64,000 bases of DNA, taken from assembly GCF_007859715.1 (NCBI RefSeq), contig NZ_SJPG01000001.1, forward strand, positions 434,001 to 498,000, written 5' to 3'. Position numbers and translations under genes: made by a program. Within the stretch, counting starts at the first letter, position 1; the number at the start of each line of letters is the position of its first letter. The notes under the pieces were generated by a model. The model was not told where the DNA came from. It searched no databases and worked only from the letters and a program-made list of their open reading frames with translations. Positions 48,604-59,101 of the stretch are shown in pieces. The DNA comes from Rubinisphaera italica (GTDB lineage: Bacteria > Planctomycetota > Planctomycetia > Planctomycetales > Planctomycetaceae).

Positions 48604-48810
48604 GTTGAGTTTTTCGTTTCTCAACACAACTTGCCCCGACCGCATCTGGCGTTTCACTGACAGACACAGAATGAGATTTACTTCCAAACCGGCGACAATA
48701 TTCCTGATAAATAAGAAGCGTCGTGACAAACTGCTACTCTCTTGGAAACCACAATACTCACCGTGACATCAACTCAGCTTGACACTGCCGCACATGACCT
48801 GGAAGACTCA

Positions 48811-49566
48811 TTACATCGGCTTTCGGAAGACAAGAAAGTAGTTTTCCTGAAACCCTTTCATCTTCTTCTCAGCGACAAATTCGAAACCTTGCTGTTCGAT
48901 TTCCTGGCGGACTGTCGTTTTATCAGCACGCACATGTTCGAGCAGCCAATCGCGGCTCACTCCGGGGATTTTTTCGAAGTCGACAACAATAAATCGCCCA
49001 CCCGGCTTGAGTGCAGACAGAATGGTAGCGAGAGTTGATTGTGGGTACTCGAAATGATGATAGACATCGCAGGTGAAAACGAGATCGAGCAACTCAGGTG
49101 GTAGATTGATCGCATCTTCATCACAAAGCACGGGAGTCACATTCGTCTGATTATGTTTACGCGCGACTTCACGGAGATGCTCCACGAATGGAACGGCAAT
49201 TTCTACGGCGAATACCCAGCCTTCGGAGCCAACTTGATCCGCCATTAAAGTTGTGTACAAGCCTGTTCCCGCACCAACATCGGCCACCCGCATGCCCGGT
49301 TGGAGCTCCAGTGCAGCCAGCACCTCGTTACGAGCCGTGAAAACCTCACGACTTTCTACCTCGAATCGTTCAACCCATTCCTCAACCTTCAAATTTGGGT
49401 TTAGGAAATTCTCATTAATTCCTGGCTTCACACTCTTAGTGGGCAGTGACTTTGCATCCGTCGGTTGTTCTTGCCCGACGGAAATCTCCAACTCAGATAA
49501 TAAACAGAACGCGACAATGCCTACCACCAACCAGCGGGCAAAACCAAACCTTTCCCATGCACTCAT
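48811..49566 (-). CDS. Exported class I SAM-dependent methyltransferase
   Basis: 251 residues. A signal or membrane anchor ([20 protein letters not shown]) precedes a methyltransferase fold: motif [18 protein letters not shown], motif II-like [22 protein letters not shown] and [13 protein letters not shown]. This periplasmic-type methyltransferase is frequent in Planctomycetes, and its substrate is unknown. It is convergent with the N-ATPase operon. Confidence 0.82.
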   Translation of the reverse strand: MSAWERFGFARWLVVGIVAFCLLSELEISVGQEQPTDAKSLPTKSVKPGINENFLNPNLKVEEWVERFEVESREVFTARNEVLAALELQPGMRVADVGAGTGLYTTLMADQVGSEGWVFAVEIAVPFVEHLREVARKHNQTNVTPVLCDEDAINLPPELLDLVFTCDVYHHFEYPQSTLATILSALKPGGRFIVVDFEKIPGVSRDWLLEHVRADKTTVRQEIEQQGFEFVAEKKMKGFQENYFLVFRKPM

Positions 49567-50252
49567 CGAATACTCTCCCTATCGGCTTGCACTAGTTCAC
49601 ATATCAATCCAATGAAGTTATGACGTATCTTCAATTCAAATCACCTTACATGATATCTCTTAGCAAGTTGTGCTACCACTTAATTGGGAAGTCTTTTCTG
49701 TTAGGCTTATCTGCCAAAACCATGGGAAATTGAACAGTTCTGGGGCCTTCGATCAAGCCGGATTCAAAGACTGTCAGATCGAAGACCACTAAAGGTTCGA
49801 TCGGAACACTGATTTCGCGAGGCGCGAAGATCTGGTCGCGATTGTGAGTTAAAATTCAAATAGGAATGAAAAATAATGGGACTGAAATCCGGGACCGATA
49901 GGGGATGACTTATTTATTAATACAATATCCCCTGAGGCTTTTTCTTGCCCAATTTGACAGATGTGTGTAATTTGAATTCCATCAGCCACTCCCGAAAAAA
50001 CGCTCTGTACATCCTATGTTGCCCAAGATCCCGGGTTGGTATAAAAATACAGTGATAAGAACGCTTGGTCTGTTTCTCCGATTTGATTAAACGCATTAAA
50101 GCACTACACTTCTAGCTGATTTAGGTCGCTGGGGTGGGGCAAATGGATGTGAAAAGGGTGATGGCTCGCTCAGATGACAATCTTATAAATGGATTTCGGA
50201 GAGAGAGCCACTTGCGTGATTCGTCTCCAAAACAATAACTGGTGCAGACCAC
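49567..50252. other. Gene-poor interval before the RND transporter
   Basis: About 690 bp. The left part holds a gene fragment on the minus strand (49673-49855, listed separately). Nothing else was recognised in the right part, which should contain the promoter of the transporter gene. Confidence 0.45.
49673..49855 (-). pseudogene. C-terminal fragment of an unidentified protein
   Basis: The minus strand has an open frame without a start, bounded upstream by a stop. It reads protein-like: REISVPIEPLVVFDLTVFES, then VQFPMVLADKPNRKDFPIKW to a TAG stop. The character is that of the end of a beta-rich protein. It is probably a remnant left after deletion, and I cannot name the family. Confidence 0.35.
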
Positions 50253-53114
50253 ATGCTGAATTTCTTCAATAAAAAAGATCCCTGGGGCAATGGACTTTCC
50301 GTTTGGGTTCTGGCTGCCCTGCTGTTTGCGACTCCGTTTATCTTCACGACGCTTAAACAGATCGAGATGAAGAATGAGGTAGAGGCCTGGCTTCCGGAAC
50401 GCGATCCGCAAGCTGTTTTACTGGACTGGTACGGCGAACACTTCCCTGTGAAAGATCGCCTGTTCGTTTCCTGGGACGACAGCACATTGAATGACGCCCG
50501 CAGCGAATTGCTGGCTGCGAAACTTGAAGGTTATGTCGATGCCAAAGGCGTTGAGCGTCGTGGGAGTCCTTATGTTGAAGCCGTTTTAACGCCCAGGGAA
50601 TCGTTGCGACAAATTCTCGATCAGGGCATCGAAGACGATCAGGCTCTTGATACTCTGGGAGGATTGCTACTTGGGCATGGAGCTTTAAAAGTCCGTCTGA
50701 CGGAACTCGGTCAGGAAAAACAGGATTTTATTGAACAGGAAATTATCCGACGAGCAAAAGATGAGTTAAAACTAAATGTCGAAATACTCCCAGCGGTAAA
50801 ACTCTGGCAGCCTCCCCTTAAATTCACTGAATATGCAGAAATCCGTCAACGTAAAGCAGATGATGAGGAGTTTTACGAAGAGGATGAAGAACGCCTCGAC
50901 AAGATTCTAGTAGTCCCGGAGCATGAGTTTCAGGTCACCTGGCATTTGATTGCACCAGATGCGGAATTATCGACCAAAGTTCAAAAATTAATCGAATCGA
51001 TCACTTCACGCCCCAGTAAAGCCTACCCGAAGGGCGACCCGCTTATTGCTGAGACCTTCTTTTCGACAGGAGCACCGATTGCACTCGTGGTCACCTTCAC
51101 GGAAGCAGGTCAGGCTGATCGTTCTGCGGCTCTTGAAGACGTTATCACGGTTGCCAAAGAATGTTTCATTCCTGCAGAAGAAATCCATCTTGGTGGACGA
51201 CCCGTTGGCTCGGCTCGATTGAACGAAGAAGTTGCTAAGTCCAACTACGATCCGAATGCCCCATTTTTCATGCGTTCCGTAACCGGATTGTCGGCTCTGG
51301 TCAGCTTTGTACTGGCCTTTTTCATGCTACGTAGTTTTCGACTTGGCGTGCTCGTATTAACCGTTTCCGGCTATGCGACCTTATTAACGGTGATGCTGGT
51401 TCCCTTAACGGGATCGACCATGAATATGGTGCTCATTGTGATGCCGACCCTATTGTCGGTATTAACACTTTCAGGAGCCATTCATCTGGCCAGTTACTGG
51501 AAGCATGCAGCCTGGGAGAACCCTGAGAATGCTGTCATAAATGCAGTTAAGATGGCAGCACAACCCTGTATTCTTGCCTCAGCGACAACGGCAATTGGTT
51601 TGGCATCATTGATGACCAGTACACTCAACCCCGTTCGCGACTTCGGAATCTATGCGGCGGCAGGATGTGGCGTATCTTTGATCTTTGTACTTTTTGTCTT
51701 ACCTGCCTTAATGCAAGTTTGGCCAGGCCAGCCACCCGAAGAACATGAGTCCGATGGTAAGTCCTGGCGTCTGCTGGCAAACGCGATTTATCGTCATTCC
51801 TCGTTAGTTACAGTTGTTTGTCTGGGACTATTTGCCTTTGGTCTTTATGGGCTTACTTATTTTAAGAGTGAAACGAAAGTGATTCGTTATTTTCCCAAAG
51901 ATTCTCAGATCATGAAGGATTACTGGTTTCTGGAAGATAACGTTATCGGCATCAATACTGTTGACACGATTGTCAGGTTCGATAAAGACGCACAGGAGAA
52001 TATGCCGTTTCTGGAACGCCTGGAAGTGGTTCGTCAGATTACCGACAAGATCCGGACTCATCATGAAATTACTGGTGCACTTTCCCTGTCAGATTTCCAG
52101 AAGCCGACTGAACCACCTGCTGAAGATGACTCATTTCTTGTCAAAGCACGTTACAACAAACGCAGCAATGCCTTTGAAAGCAAAATTAAAGATGGCGAAC
52201 TTCCAGAAGCTGAATCTCTGTTAACAGTCGCTCAGGAAGATGCCGACTGGACCGTTCCTGGCGATAAAAAATTGAGTGAAACTGGCGACGAACTGTGGCG
52301 AATTTCAGCCCAGGCCTACGTCATGGCTGATAATGATTACGGCCTGCTGATGGATGAACTCGATGGAATTTCTCAATCGGTTTTGAAATTTCATGCTGGC
52401 ACTCATCATGTTGTGACAGGCATGGTTCCCGTATTCTTACGGACACAGGAAGCGTTGCTTGAGAGCCTGATTCGCAGTTTCGGCATGGCCTTTGGCATCA
52501 TTGCTGTCGTACTGATCATCGTGCTCAGGAATCCGATTGCTGGTTTACTGACCATGCTCCCCAACCTCATGCCCGTCGCATTTTGCTTCGGCACTTTGTC
52601 GATAATGGGGGGGCGGGTCGATATCGGTACCATGATCACTGCTTCGGTGGCTCTCGGGATAGCAGTCGATGGCACTTTGCATCTACTTACCTGGTTCAAA
52701 CAGGGGTTAATTTTGGGCAAGTCACGGAAAGAGGCTATCGAACTGGGACTCTCTCATTGTGCGCCTGCAATGTGGCAAACCAGTGCGATTGTTGCCATCG
52801 GCTTACTAATGCTCTTCCCGGCTCCACTGTTAATGATCAGTCGATTTGGAATTCTGATGGCTGCCTTAGTGGCTGCTGCCCTCATCGCAGACATTGTGTT
52901 TCTGCCTGCACTTTTGGCGGGATGGTTGGGAACCATCATTGAAAAAAGTGTTCGAAAGTCGAACAATCCTCAAGAGAACTCCGAACTTTCAAACACTGCT
53001 GGCCTCAATGAGGATGTAGATCCCGAAGACACAGAATCCCGTCAAGCCAGCGTATCGACTCCTCATCTCAAAATTGTCACTGCCAAGGTCACCGAAGGAT
53101 CAAATTCTAACTGA
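50253..53114 (+). CDS. RND/MMPL-family transporter
   Basis: 953 residues. One helix near the N terminus (VWVLAALLFATPFIFTTLKQ), a large periplasmic domain, then helices 2-6 from about 340 (LSALVSFVLAFFMLRSFRLG), a second domain and helices 8-12 (GIIAVVLIIVLRNPIAGLLT, ASVALGIAVDGTLHLLTWFK). The Asp in VALGIAVDGTLH is typical of the proton-relay helix in RND proteins. It probably exports lipids or hydrophobic compounds; the substrate is unknown. Acidic tail of about 60 residues. Stands alone. Confidence 0.85.
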   Translation: MLNFFNKKDPWGNGLSVWVLAALLFATPFIFTTLKQIEMKNEVEAWLPERDPQAVLLDWYGEHFPVKDRLFVSWDDSTLNDARSELLAAKLEGYVDAKGVERRGSPYVEAVLTPRESLRQILDQGIEDDQALDTLGGLLLGHGALKVRLTELGQEKQDFIEQEIIRRAKDELKLNVEILPAVKLWQPPLKFTEYAEIRQRKADDEEFYEEDEERLDKILVVPEHEFQVTWHLIAPDAELSTKVQKLIESITSRPSKAYPKGDPLIAETFFSTGAPIALVVTFTEAGQADRSAALEDVITVAKECFIPAEEIHLGGRPVGSARLNEEVAKSNYDPNAPFFMRSVTGLSALVSFVLAFFMLRSFRLGVLVLTVSGYATLLTVMLVPLTGSTMNMVLIVMPTLLSVLTLSGAIHLASYWKHAAWENPENAVINAVKMAAQPCILASATTAIGLASLMTSTLNPVRDFGIYAAAGCGVSLIFVLFVLPALMQVWPGQPPEEHESDGKSWRLLANAIYRHSSLVTVVCLGLFAFGLYGLTYFKSETKVIRYFPKDSQIMKDYWFLEDNVIGINTVDTIVRFDKDAQENMPFLERLEVVRQITDKIRTHHEITGALSLSDFQKPTEPPAEDDSFLVKARYNKRSNAFESKIKDGELPEAESLLTVAQEDADWTVPGDKKLSETGDELWRISAQAYVMADNDYGLLMDELDGISQSVLKFHAGTHHVVTGMVPVFLRTQEALLESLIRSFGMAFGIIAVVLIIVLRNPIAGLLTMLPNLMPVAFCFGTLSIMGGRVDIGTMITASVALGIAVDGTLHLLTWFKQGLILGKSRKEAIELGLSHCAPAMWQTSAIVAIGLLMLFPAPLLMISRFGILMAALVAAALIADIVFLPALLAGWLGTIIEKSVRKSNNPQENSELSNTAGLNEDVDPEDTESRQASVSTPHLKIVTAKVTEGSNSN

Positions 53115-53343
53115 ATCAATTTGGCAAAGGATTTGCTCTTTTCTCATCCCTTTCTCTTTGCAATGATTCATTTTGTGAATATTGTGCGACAAATATACGG
53201 AATTTTCCGTGTGCAAGCATTCATGTCAGGCTATTCTTTAGTGACAGACAATATTTTGTCTCAAATGCGTCAAAACATTGTATTAATGTCCGACACAGGC
53301 ATATCGAAGAGCGATTGCTCTAATAATAATTCAGGAATAGATT

Positions 53344-53706
53344 ATGACCGAATACGTCGAGCCTCTTGGGCCACGAATTCTTATTCGAAAAGATGAAAGT
53401 CGTCAAAAAACACGTGGCGGAATTGTATTACCTGATCAGGCTGAGATTCCAACCATTACAGGGAGAGTCGTTGCGGTCAGTCTTGAAGTTGAAAATGACG
53501 AGGAATTTCCCGTCAATAAATACGACAAGGTTCTGTTTCACCCTAAGGATGCCATTCCGGTCGATTTTGAATCAGACAATCTGCTGTTTGTCGTGCCGAT
53601 TGATGATGTCGTCGCTGTCTTTCGTCGCTCTGAGACACCGCGCTCACATTCCAATTCGGATCTTGGACAAGAAGAATCCGATGACGATAGGGACGACCTG
53701 GAGTAG
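53344..53706 (+). CDS. GroES-like co-chaperonin
   Basis: 120 residues with the Cpn10 fold: VEPLGPRILIRKDESRQKTR, GGIVLPDQAEIPTITGRVVA (mobile-loop region) and NLLFVVPIDDVVAVFRR, followed by an acidic tail. No groEL is adjacent, so it would be an extra or specialised GroES. Planctomycetes often have several. Ribosome site is weak (caggaat 7 nt upstream). Confidence 0.8.
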   Translation: MTEYVEPLGPRILIRKDESRQKTRGGIVLPDQAEIPTITGRVVAVSLEVENDEEFPVNKYDKVLFHPKDAIPVDFESDNLLFVVPIDDVVAVFRRSETPRSHSNSDLGQEESDDDRDDLE

Positions 53707-53735
53707 ACGACCGAATTTATGCAACTCGGTAAAGT

Positions 53736-53847
53736 TCTAGAGCATATTCAAAAATCACCTGCAGCGTTTGGCAGGAGCAAACTCAGTGTTTTACGGTCAT
53801 TTGGAGTCCAAGCGACTGCAGAAACCATTTGAAAATGGTCTAGAGCA
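53736..53847 (-). repeat. Dispersed repeat, copy B
   Basis: The reverse complement matches copies A and C over about 110 bp (blocks tgctctagacc, ctgcagtcgcttgg, tttgctcctgcc, ttgaatatgctctaga). Both ends carry tctagagca/tgctctaga, so the unit has short terminal inverted repeats. Confidence 0.85.
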
Positions 53848-53944
53848 TTTCCAAAATCAATTTTCCGCGTTCTGCCTGAGCAAATACAGCGATTTAGTTA
53901 AATAATCGAACAGGTGAAGGCACACTGCATTTAGAAATGCTCTC
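53839..53944 (-). repeat. Dispersed repeat, copy D (diverged)
   Basis: It starts in the shared tctagagca end of copy B and runs to aaatgctct. The central blocks (gtatttgctcaggcagaacgc on the minus strand) are recognisably related, but the rest is more diverged. Copies B and D therefore form a head-to-tail pair downstream of the GroES-like gene. Confidence 0.65.
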
Positions 53945-53958
53945 AGAACTCCGAAGAG

Positions 53959-54291
53959 TTACTCAAATCCCAGATTCCGTTCGATGCTTCTCGCCTTGGG
54001 TGACATGAGCATATTCCTGAAGGGATCATTATCCACTTCCAGTGGCCGATCTCCACGCGCTTCAATGCCTGCTTCTTTTATCCAGCCTTCGTCAACGTTA
54101 TCGGTATCATCATCATAATCATGATGACTCGGTTTCGAGCTATCAAAGCTTCTCGTGAACATCTCTCGAATACTACCAGTTTGCGTGCATCCACTCGATC
54201 CAATGAGTAATAACATCAGTATTGCTAATGAGAGAGAACACTTTCCCTTCGAAAAACAATTCAATAAAGGGAGGGCTGAGAACCGGATCAT
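53959..54291 (-). CDS. Small lipoprotein, planctomycete-type hypothetical
   Basis: 110 residues. The N terminus has a hydrophobic stretch (LSLAILMLLLIGSSGC) ending in a lipobox GSSGC, so it is probably a lipoprotein. The rest is acidic (DYDDDTDNVDEGWIKEAGIE) and ends SPKARSIERNLGFE. No known domain. Similar short lipoproteins occur widely in Planctomycetes. Confidence 0.65.
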   Translation of the reverse strand: MIRFSALPLLNCFSKGKCSLSLAILMLLLIGSSGCTQTGSIREMFTRSFDSSKPSHHDYDDDTDNVDEGWIKEAGIEARGDRPLEVDNDPFRNMLMSPKARSIERNLGFE

Positions 54292-54970
54292 GGGATTATC
54301 CTGAGGGAATTTGACGTGGGATTGTCAAAGACGATGACACTGCCATTTAGGCATGAGTGTTTACGCTGAAACAAAACGTCGCAGGCGTAACACAGTGAAT
54401 AAGGAGGGAGTATTGGAGGGAGCGAATAAGTATCATACGCGTGGTGTCTTGTCGAGATGCATTCGAGGGCTGTAAATCGTACAACGACTCCTTTGAGCAT
54501 CTGCTCAACCAATATCTGTCGCATAGACTTTCAAATTATTATAAAAGCACGGTTTAGCCCATTTTCAAACGGTCTCTGCAGTCGCATGGTCACCAAATGT
54601 CCTATAACGCTGTGTTTCTCCTGTTGAACGCTGCAGGAAAGTTGTGAATATGCTCCAGCCCAGCAAATTGCCGCAATCTCAGGATAAACATTCTCTAATA
54701 ATGACTCACACAGTGGCCAGAAGAGTATTTTCTTGTACAGATCTCATTCAATTTTAAATTCCACCAGATGTTAAAATTAGCTTCACTTGATAATCGGATC
54801 GTGGAACGCCACAATGCCCATCCGCTTGTTAGATGTGGGGATAGAGATTTTATATTGAGCAGAATGAGAACCAGAAACTCAATTTCGATCCTCTCTCTCA
54901 TCTTGCGAGATGCGATGCTATCCAGTGAAAACAAGTCCAAACGGTAACCTAAGCACACGGAATTAATGCG
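54292..54970. other. Intergenic region upstream of the 78-aa gene
   Basis: About 680 bp containing dispersed repeat copy C. Minus-strand frames at 54288-54524 and 54695-54958 have no motif or ribosome site, and I do not support them. Confidence 0.45.
54549..54658 (+). repeat. Dispersed repeat, copy C
   Basis: Same orientation as copy A. Shared blocks: tttagcccatttt, tctgcagtcgcatggtcacc, aaatgtccta, gtgtttctcctg, gctgcagg and gaatatgctcc. Roughly four fifths of positions agree with A and with the reverse complement of B. Confidence 0.85.
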
Positions 54971-55207
54971 ATGCCACTCAAGTCAGATCGATTAGAGCGT
55001 AGTTTGAAATTAGCAGAAAATACTCGTGACCTGTGGCAAAAAGACTTGGAATCCCGAAGTGTCAAAGCGGAAGAATTCCGTAGAGACCCACGCTGGCGTT
55101 CACTCAACGCAGCTTGCAGAGACATTCAAACCCGCATGGATGCAGCCAAGGACTTAACTGAACGCGGGCAACGCGAAACGCCTGCTGAAGAATCCGACCA
55201 AGAATAA
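54971..55207 (+). CDS. Conserved hypothetical protein (78 aa)
   Basis: A 78-residue, highly charged, probably all-helical protein (LERSLKLAENTRDLWQKDLE, RDPRWRSLNAACRDIQTRMD). Codon use and the steady charge pattern suggest a true gene. No domain is recognised. It lies 44 bp before the tRNA-Ser(GGA) on the same strand. Confidence 0.6.
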   Translation: MPLKSDRLERSLKLAENTRDLWQKDLESRSVKAEEFRRDPRWRSLNAACRDIQTRMDAAKDLTERGQRETPAEESDQE

Positions 55208-55251
55208 TCACATCATTGATTAAACAAACGGCATCCTCAATTGATGCCCAC

Positions 55252-55549
<298 letters not shown>

Positions 55550-56737
55550 TCAGACAATTTGAATTTTGCTCATCTGTTCGGTCGATGTTTTTTCATTCAG
55601 GTGATAGTACCTGCTGATCATTTTGCTGTCTTTGTGTCCCAGCCAGTCCATCAGGATCCGCTCCGGGATATTGTTATTGGCACAGACTGAACAAAAATAA
55701 TGTCGGAAAGAGTGTAGTCGTCCGTCAATAAATCCGACCTCCCCGTCAGGGCTCGGAAAACGATCTGCTAGTGGTTTGAGCAGATCCCGGATCAGGACGG
55801 TACGAACGACATCCGGTTTGATTTTCCCTCCCCGAGATCCATGAAAAACCAATCCATCGTCCTGTCGTTCGATCGAGTTGAGTATCGGTTGAAGATCGGG
55901 ATGAATGGGAAATCTTCGACTGTATCCTGACTTGATCGTTCGCTTGTTTCGTCCCTTCAAACTCTTTTTCTTACTTTCGTCAGTCAAGCTGATTTTGTTG
56001 GCTTCAAAATCGATATCGTTCCAGCGAAGCCCTGCTAACTCACTGATTCTCATGCCAGTGTACGCGAGAGTTATCAAGACGTTTCTCAGCCAGATTAATT
56101 CGGGATCCTCGCAAGCTTTAAAGAGAGCTTTGACTTCTTCAGGCTTCCAGCAATATGTCGTCGACTCCTGAATCTTTGGAACTGATTTTTTGATCAATGC
56201 CTCGGGTGGCAGGTGCGATTTCTCCACCAGATATTTGTTGATCTGTAAGATCGTGGCGATCTCAAAACACTGAGTGGCATGAGCATACTCACGAATTTCC
56301 AGCCAAGAGGCATACCGATCCAACAACTCATCGGTCACTTGATTCCAGTATTGAATTTTCTGATTTGTACAGAACGGGACAAACTTATCCAACACGGCAC
56401 GATACCGTTTTCGGGTCGATTCCCGTGGACCTCCGACCGATAACGGTCGTCGTGTGTATTCCTCGTACAACCTACGCCCTGCGGCGATTTGAAGTAGGGC
56501 TTTTGAATCTCGATCCAATAGAGACTTGTCCACCAATCCTTGTTTGACAGCCTTATTTAAATCGAGTTCGGAAACCCTAGAGCGGGCTTCGGCTTGATCC
56601 GATGTTCCTAGTGAGTGCCGACCCAGATCCGGGGAATTGCTGCGTCCATCTGCATACCAGATACCATTTTTATGTTGATACAATACCCATCTAAAGTGCG
56701 GACACTGAATGACTTGACGCGTACGTTTTTTAGGCAC
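55550..56737 (-). CDS. Tyrosine recombinase / integrase of the second element
   Basis: 395 residues. The catalytic domain has Arg in YTGMRISELAGLRWNDID, HSFRHYFCSV (HxxR), GHKDSKMI (His) and the nucleophile Tyr in SRYYHLNE. The N-terminal part has a SAM-like core-binding domain (YWNQVTDELLDRYASWLEIR). It faces the tRNA-Ser(GGA) with its 3' end, 210 bp away. It would mediate integration at the tRNA 3' end. Only distantly related to the integrase at 8257. Confidence 0.92.
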   Translation of the reverse strand: MPKKRTRQVIQCPHFRWVLYQHKNGIWYADGRSNSPDLGRHSLGTSDQAEARSRVSELDLNKAVKQGLVDKSLLDRDSKALLQIAAGRRLYEEYTRRPLSVGGPRESTRKRYRAVLDKFVPFCTNQKIQYWNQVTDELLDRYASWLEIREYAHATQCFEIATILQINKYLVEKSHLPPEALIKKSVPKIQESTTYCWKPEEVKALFKACEDPELIWLRNVLITLAYTGMRISELAGLRWNDIDFEANKISLTDESKKKSLKGRNKRTIKSGYSRRFPIHPDLQPILNSIERQDDGLVFHGSRGGKIKPDVVRTVLIRDLLKPLADRFPSPDGEVGFIDGRLHSFRHYFCSVCANNNIPERILMDWLGHKDSKMISRYYHLNEKTSTEQMSKIQIV

Positions 56738-56785
56738 AATCGTAACCTCCTCTGCGAAATGCGATTCGCAATAATGTGCTGAATT

Positions 56786-57058
56786 TTAATTGTTTTGCCA
56801 GCGTGGCTTTGGCCCCCGCTTTTTATTAGCAGTCTGGAGCCGATCATTAAGTAAAGCGGATTCGGTCGACGACCGATGTGAATAACTCGTATTGAGTTCT
56901 TCGGCAGGGATTAGAATTCGCGTTTTGGGACCACCCGGCTGATATGTTTGGATATCACCATTGTGGATCCGCCTGTGAACAGTGCTCAACGACATCCCTG
57001 TCTTGGCTACGAATTCATTGATACTGAAAAATGAGCTGGAGTTCTGAGCTGACTTCAT
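56786..57058 (-). CDS. HTH_17 excisionase-like DNA-binding protein
   Basis: 90 residues. FFSINEFVAKTGMSLSTVHR then RIHNGDIQTYQPGGPKTRIL and IPAEELN is the HTH_17/MerR-like pattern of excisionases. It lies 48 bp upstream of the integrase gene on the same strand and probably controls excision direction. Confidence 0.8.
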   Translation of the reverse strand: MKSAQNSSSFFSINEFVAKTGMSLSTVHRRIHNGDIQTYQPGGPKTRILIPAEELNTSYSHRSSTESALLNDRLQTANKKRGPKPRWQNN

Positions 57059-57154
57059 GAAAAAACACTCGCAAAAGGACTTAAAGACGACCAGTTACGA
57101 GTGATTTGAGCAGGAGTTTGCTGTCACGCTGAGTGAATTCGCTAGCTCACGTTT

Positions 57155-58192
57155 TCACACTTTTTTGGATGGGGCGAAAAAGGGAGTGTATTGCCAGTCC
57201 GGTCCCAGTGAATTTTTGATAGAGCGAAGGTCTCCACGAATCGTGTCTATATCACATTGAAAAAAAGTGCTGAACGCGGCATGCAATTTGGTCACGTTCT
57301 TACTTACCGATGTCGGGAATTTGTCGTAGAACACTCGCCAGTAATGCTGTAAGGCGAACCGACGCTGAAAAGTTCCCAACGTATTTTTTGAGGTGTTTTC
57401 CTTTGCCGCAATATCCATCCAATCCTGAAGATGACCTGGAACCTGGGAGCCTCTCAGTGAATCCTCCAAAATGTCAGGGAGTATCCCTCGACTGAATGTT
57501 GGATAGATATCCGGTACAGCCATCAGAGTGGTCCCTTCCGCTGGATTAAGAGCTGACAGCTCAGAGACGTACGGAGATTGGATGGGTTGAGGAACAGGAA
57601 GTCGTGGTGCTGCCAGTGACTGTAATCGCCACTTCTGGCAGAATGACTGATACTCCCGGACCCACTCCTCTGATTCTTCAAGTGTTCTATCTTGAGCAGT
57701 ATTTTGAACAAAGCAGGGGATTCCGAACTTGAGAATGTTCTCCCCATTTTGATTTAACCAGCGATCATGATCTTTAAGAAATTCCTCATTCATCAGCAAC
57801 CAGCCACAGTAGGCACGCATTGTGAGATTGAATTTTCTCAACCTGTCATTGGCCACATCTTCAAGACTCTGGCAATCAGCCTCTGATTGTTTGAGAACAT
57901 CAGCTGCGAATTGATCCAGCACAATATCCTGATAAGGTTTCAGCAACGGATAGGACAACGGCATTCCCCGCCAAAATCCAATGTACTGCGTGTTTTGTGA
58001 GAGTTTCCGCTCACGAACCAGGACATTGGTATCAAAATTTTCCTCACCGATTTCCTGGCATATCATATTCAGCAATTCGATTGGAAATATGTAACTCAGC
58101 TTTTCGGACTCCTCCGTGTATTCTCCATTGCTATGCAAGATCTGTTTCATTGGCAGTTTGGTTGAAAACTGCACATTACCCTGGACCGTCAC
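57155..58192 (-). CDS. Hypothetical protein of the second element (345 aa)
   Basis: A soluble 345-residue protein with no domain I recognise. Tryptophan- and aromatic-rich helices (WEYQ-like: EEWVREYQSFCQKWRLQSLA, RFALQHYWRVFYDKFPTSVS) and a middle Pro-rich segment (RLPVPQPIQSPYV). It lies between the HTH gene and the Ubl-operon terminator on the same strand. It could be a replication or cargo gene of the element. Confidence 0.55.
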   Translation of the reverse strand: MTVQGNVQFSTKLPMKQILHSNGEYTEESEKLSYIFPIELLNMICQEIGEENFDTNVLVRERKLSQNTQYIGFWRGMPLSYPLLKPYQDIVLDQFAADVLKQSEADCQSLEDVANDRLRKFNLTMRAYCGWLLMNEEFLKDHDRWLNQNGENILKFGIPCFVQNTAQDRTLEESEEWVREYQSFCQKWRLQSLAAPRLPVPQPIQSPYVSELSALNPAEGTTLMAVPDIYPTFSRGILPDILEDSLRGSQVPGHLQDWMDIAAKENTSKNTLGTFQRRFALQHYWRVFYDKFPTSVSKNVTKLHAAFSTFFQCDIDTIRGDLRSIKNSLGPDWQYTPFFAPSKKV

Positions 58193-58324
58193 GTCTCCCC
58201 TCCTGTCCTACTCAAAAACATTGATCCTGGAGAATCTAAAAAAGAACTGGCTTTCTCCTTTCTAAAAGTAGGCGAGAGAGATTTTTTTGTCAGGTGCTTT
58301 TTTGAATGATAAAGACGAAAAACA

Positions 58325-58367
58325 ATAAAAAAGATGCCCCAGTCCGTGATACAGTTCTGGGAGCATC
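58325..58367 (-). terminator. Intrinsic terminator of the ubiquitin-like operon
   Basis: On the minus strand gatgctcccag pairs with ctggggcatc (10 pairs, one bulge), followed by TTTTTTATTG. It is about 80 bp after the E1-like stop and marks the end of the transcription unit. Confidence 0.85.
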
Positions 58368-58444
58368 CATTTCCGTCCAAATAGGTATTTGGGGTGAGAT
58401 ATTCAAAATATGCAATTGACAATTCAATTCGGAATTTTCAAGAA

Positions 58445-59101
58445 TCAATTGGCGATCATCAACTCATTTGCCAATAAGTTCAGACAGAGATCAACATCAG
58501 TAGGCATCCCGCGTAGCCAGCGGGTGAACTGGTGCAGCATCAGGCCAGCAGCGATGTTGGCCGTGTAAATGGTGCTGCGGGCCGTGCACTGACCGGACTG
58601 GGCCGCGGACTGCTTGAAGAGCGTACTGCTGTAATGCTGCCGGGAATTGGGATCCGTGGCTGTTAGGATCCGCATCGATTCTCCCAGCATGCGGCCATCG
58701 CTCCAGAATTCGCAGCGGTCCTGGAGGGATCGCCAGATTGATTCCCGGGTGCTGATCCGGTCGACGCAGCAGAAGACGACTGCCCCGACTTCCATGCGTG
58801 AGCGGTAGCGGTCGGCTACTTGGATGATTTCAATGGTGGGATCAAGTTGCTGGATGCGTCGGGCGGTGGCCTCGACTTTGAGCTGGCCCAGATCCTGATG
58901 GTCGTAGCCCTGCGTCGTGATGTTCGTTGGCTCGACCTGATCAAAATCGATCAACTGCAATCGGGGGATTCCCAGAGCCGCCAGTTGCAGTGCGACCTGT
59001 CTACCAATCGCTCCCACGCCGATCACGGTCACCTGCAGTTCTTGGATCCGATCCCGGGGAACGAGATCGGCTTGTCTTATATAGCGATCAGGATTAGTCA
59101 T
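58445..59101 (-). CDS. ThiF/E1-like ubiquitin-activating enzyme
   Basis: 218 residues, a Rossmann-fold ThiF/MoeB/E1 adenylation domain. GVGAIGRQV (28-35) is the nucleotide-binding glycine motif; [17 protein letters not shown] (50-66) and LKVEATARR (74-82) are the conserved E1 elements, with Asp114 (CCVDRIST). Cys172 in [20 protein letters not shown] is the candidate catalytic cysteine. It should adenylate the Ubl C terminus and pass it to the E2-like partner. It is short for a ThiF protein and has no separate Cys or ubiquitin-fold domain. The start overlaps the JAB stop by 4 nt (ATGA), so the two are coupled. Cytoplasmic. Confidence 0.88.
   Translation of the reverse strand: MTNPDRYIRQADLVPRDRIQELQVTVIGVGAIGRQVALQLAALGIPRLQLIDFDQVEPTNITTQGYDHQDLGQLKVEATARRIQQLDPTIEIIQVADRYRSRMEVGAVVFCCVDRISTRESIWRSLQDRCEFWSDGRMLGESMRILTATDPNSRQHYSSTLFKQSAAQSGQCTARSTIYTANIAAGLMLHQFTRWLRGMPTDVDLCLNLLANELMIAN

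Noticed and set aside
54288..54524. 78-codon minus-strand frame next to the lipoprotein gene
   Set aside because: No motif or ribosome site, and cysteine/leucine content without structure.
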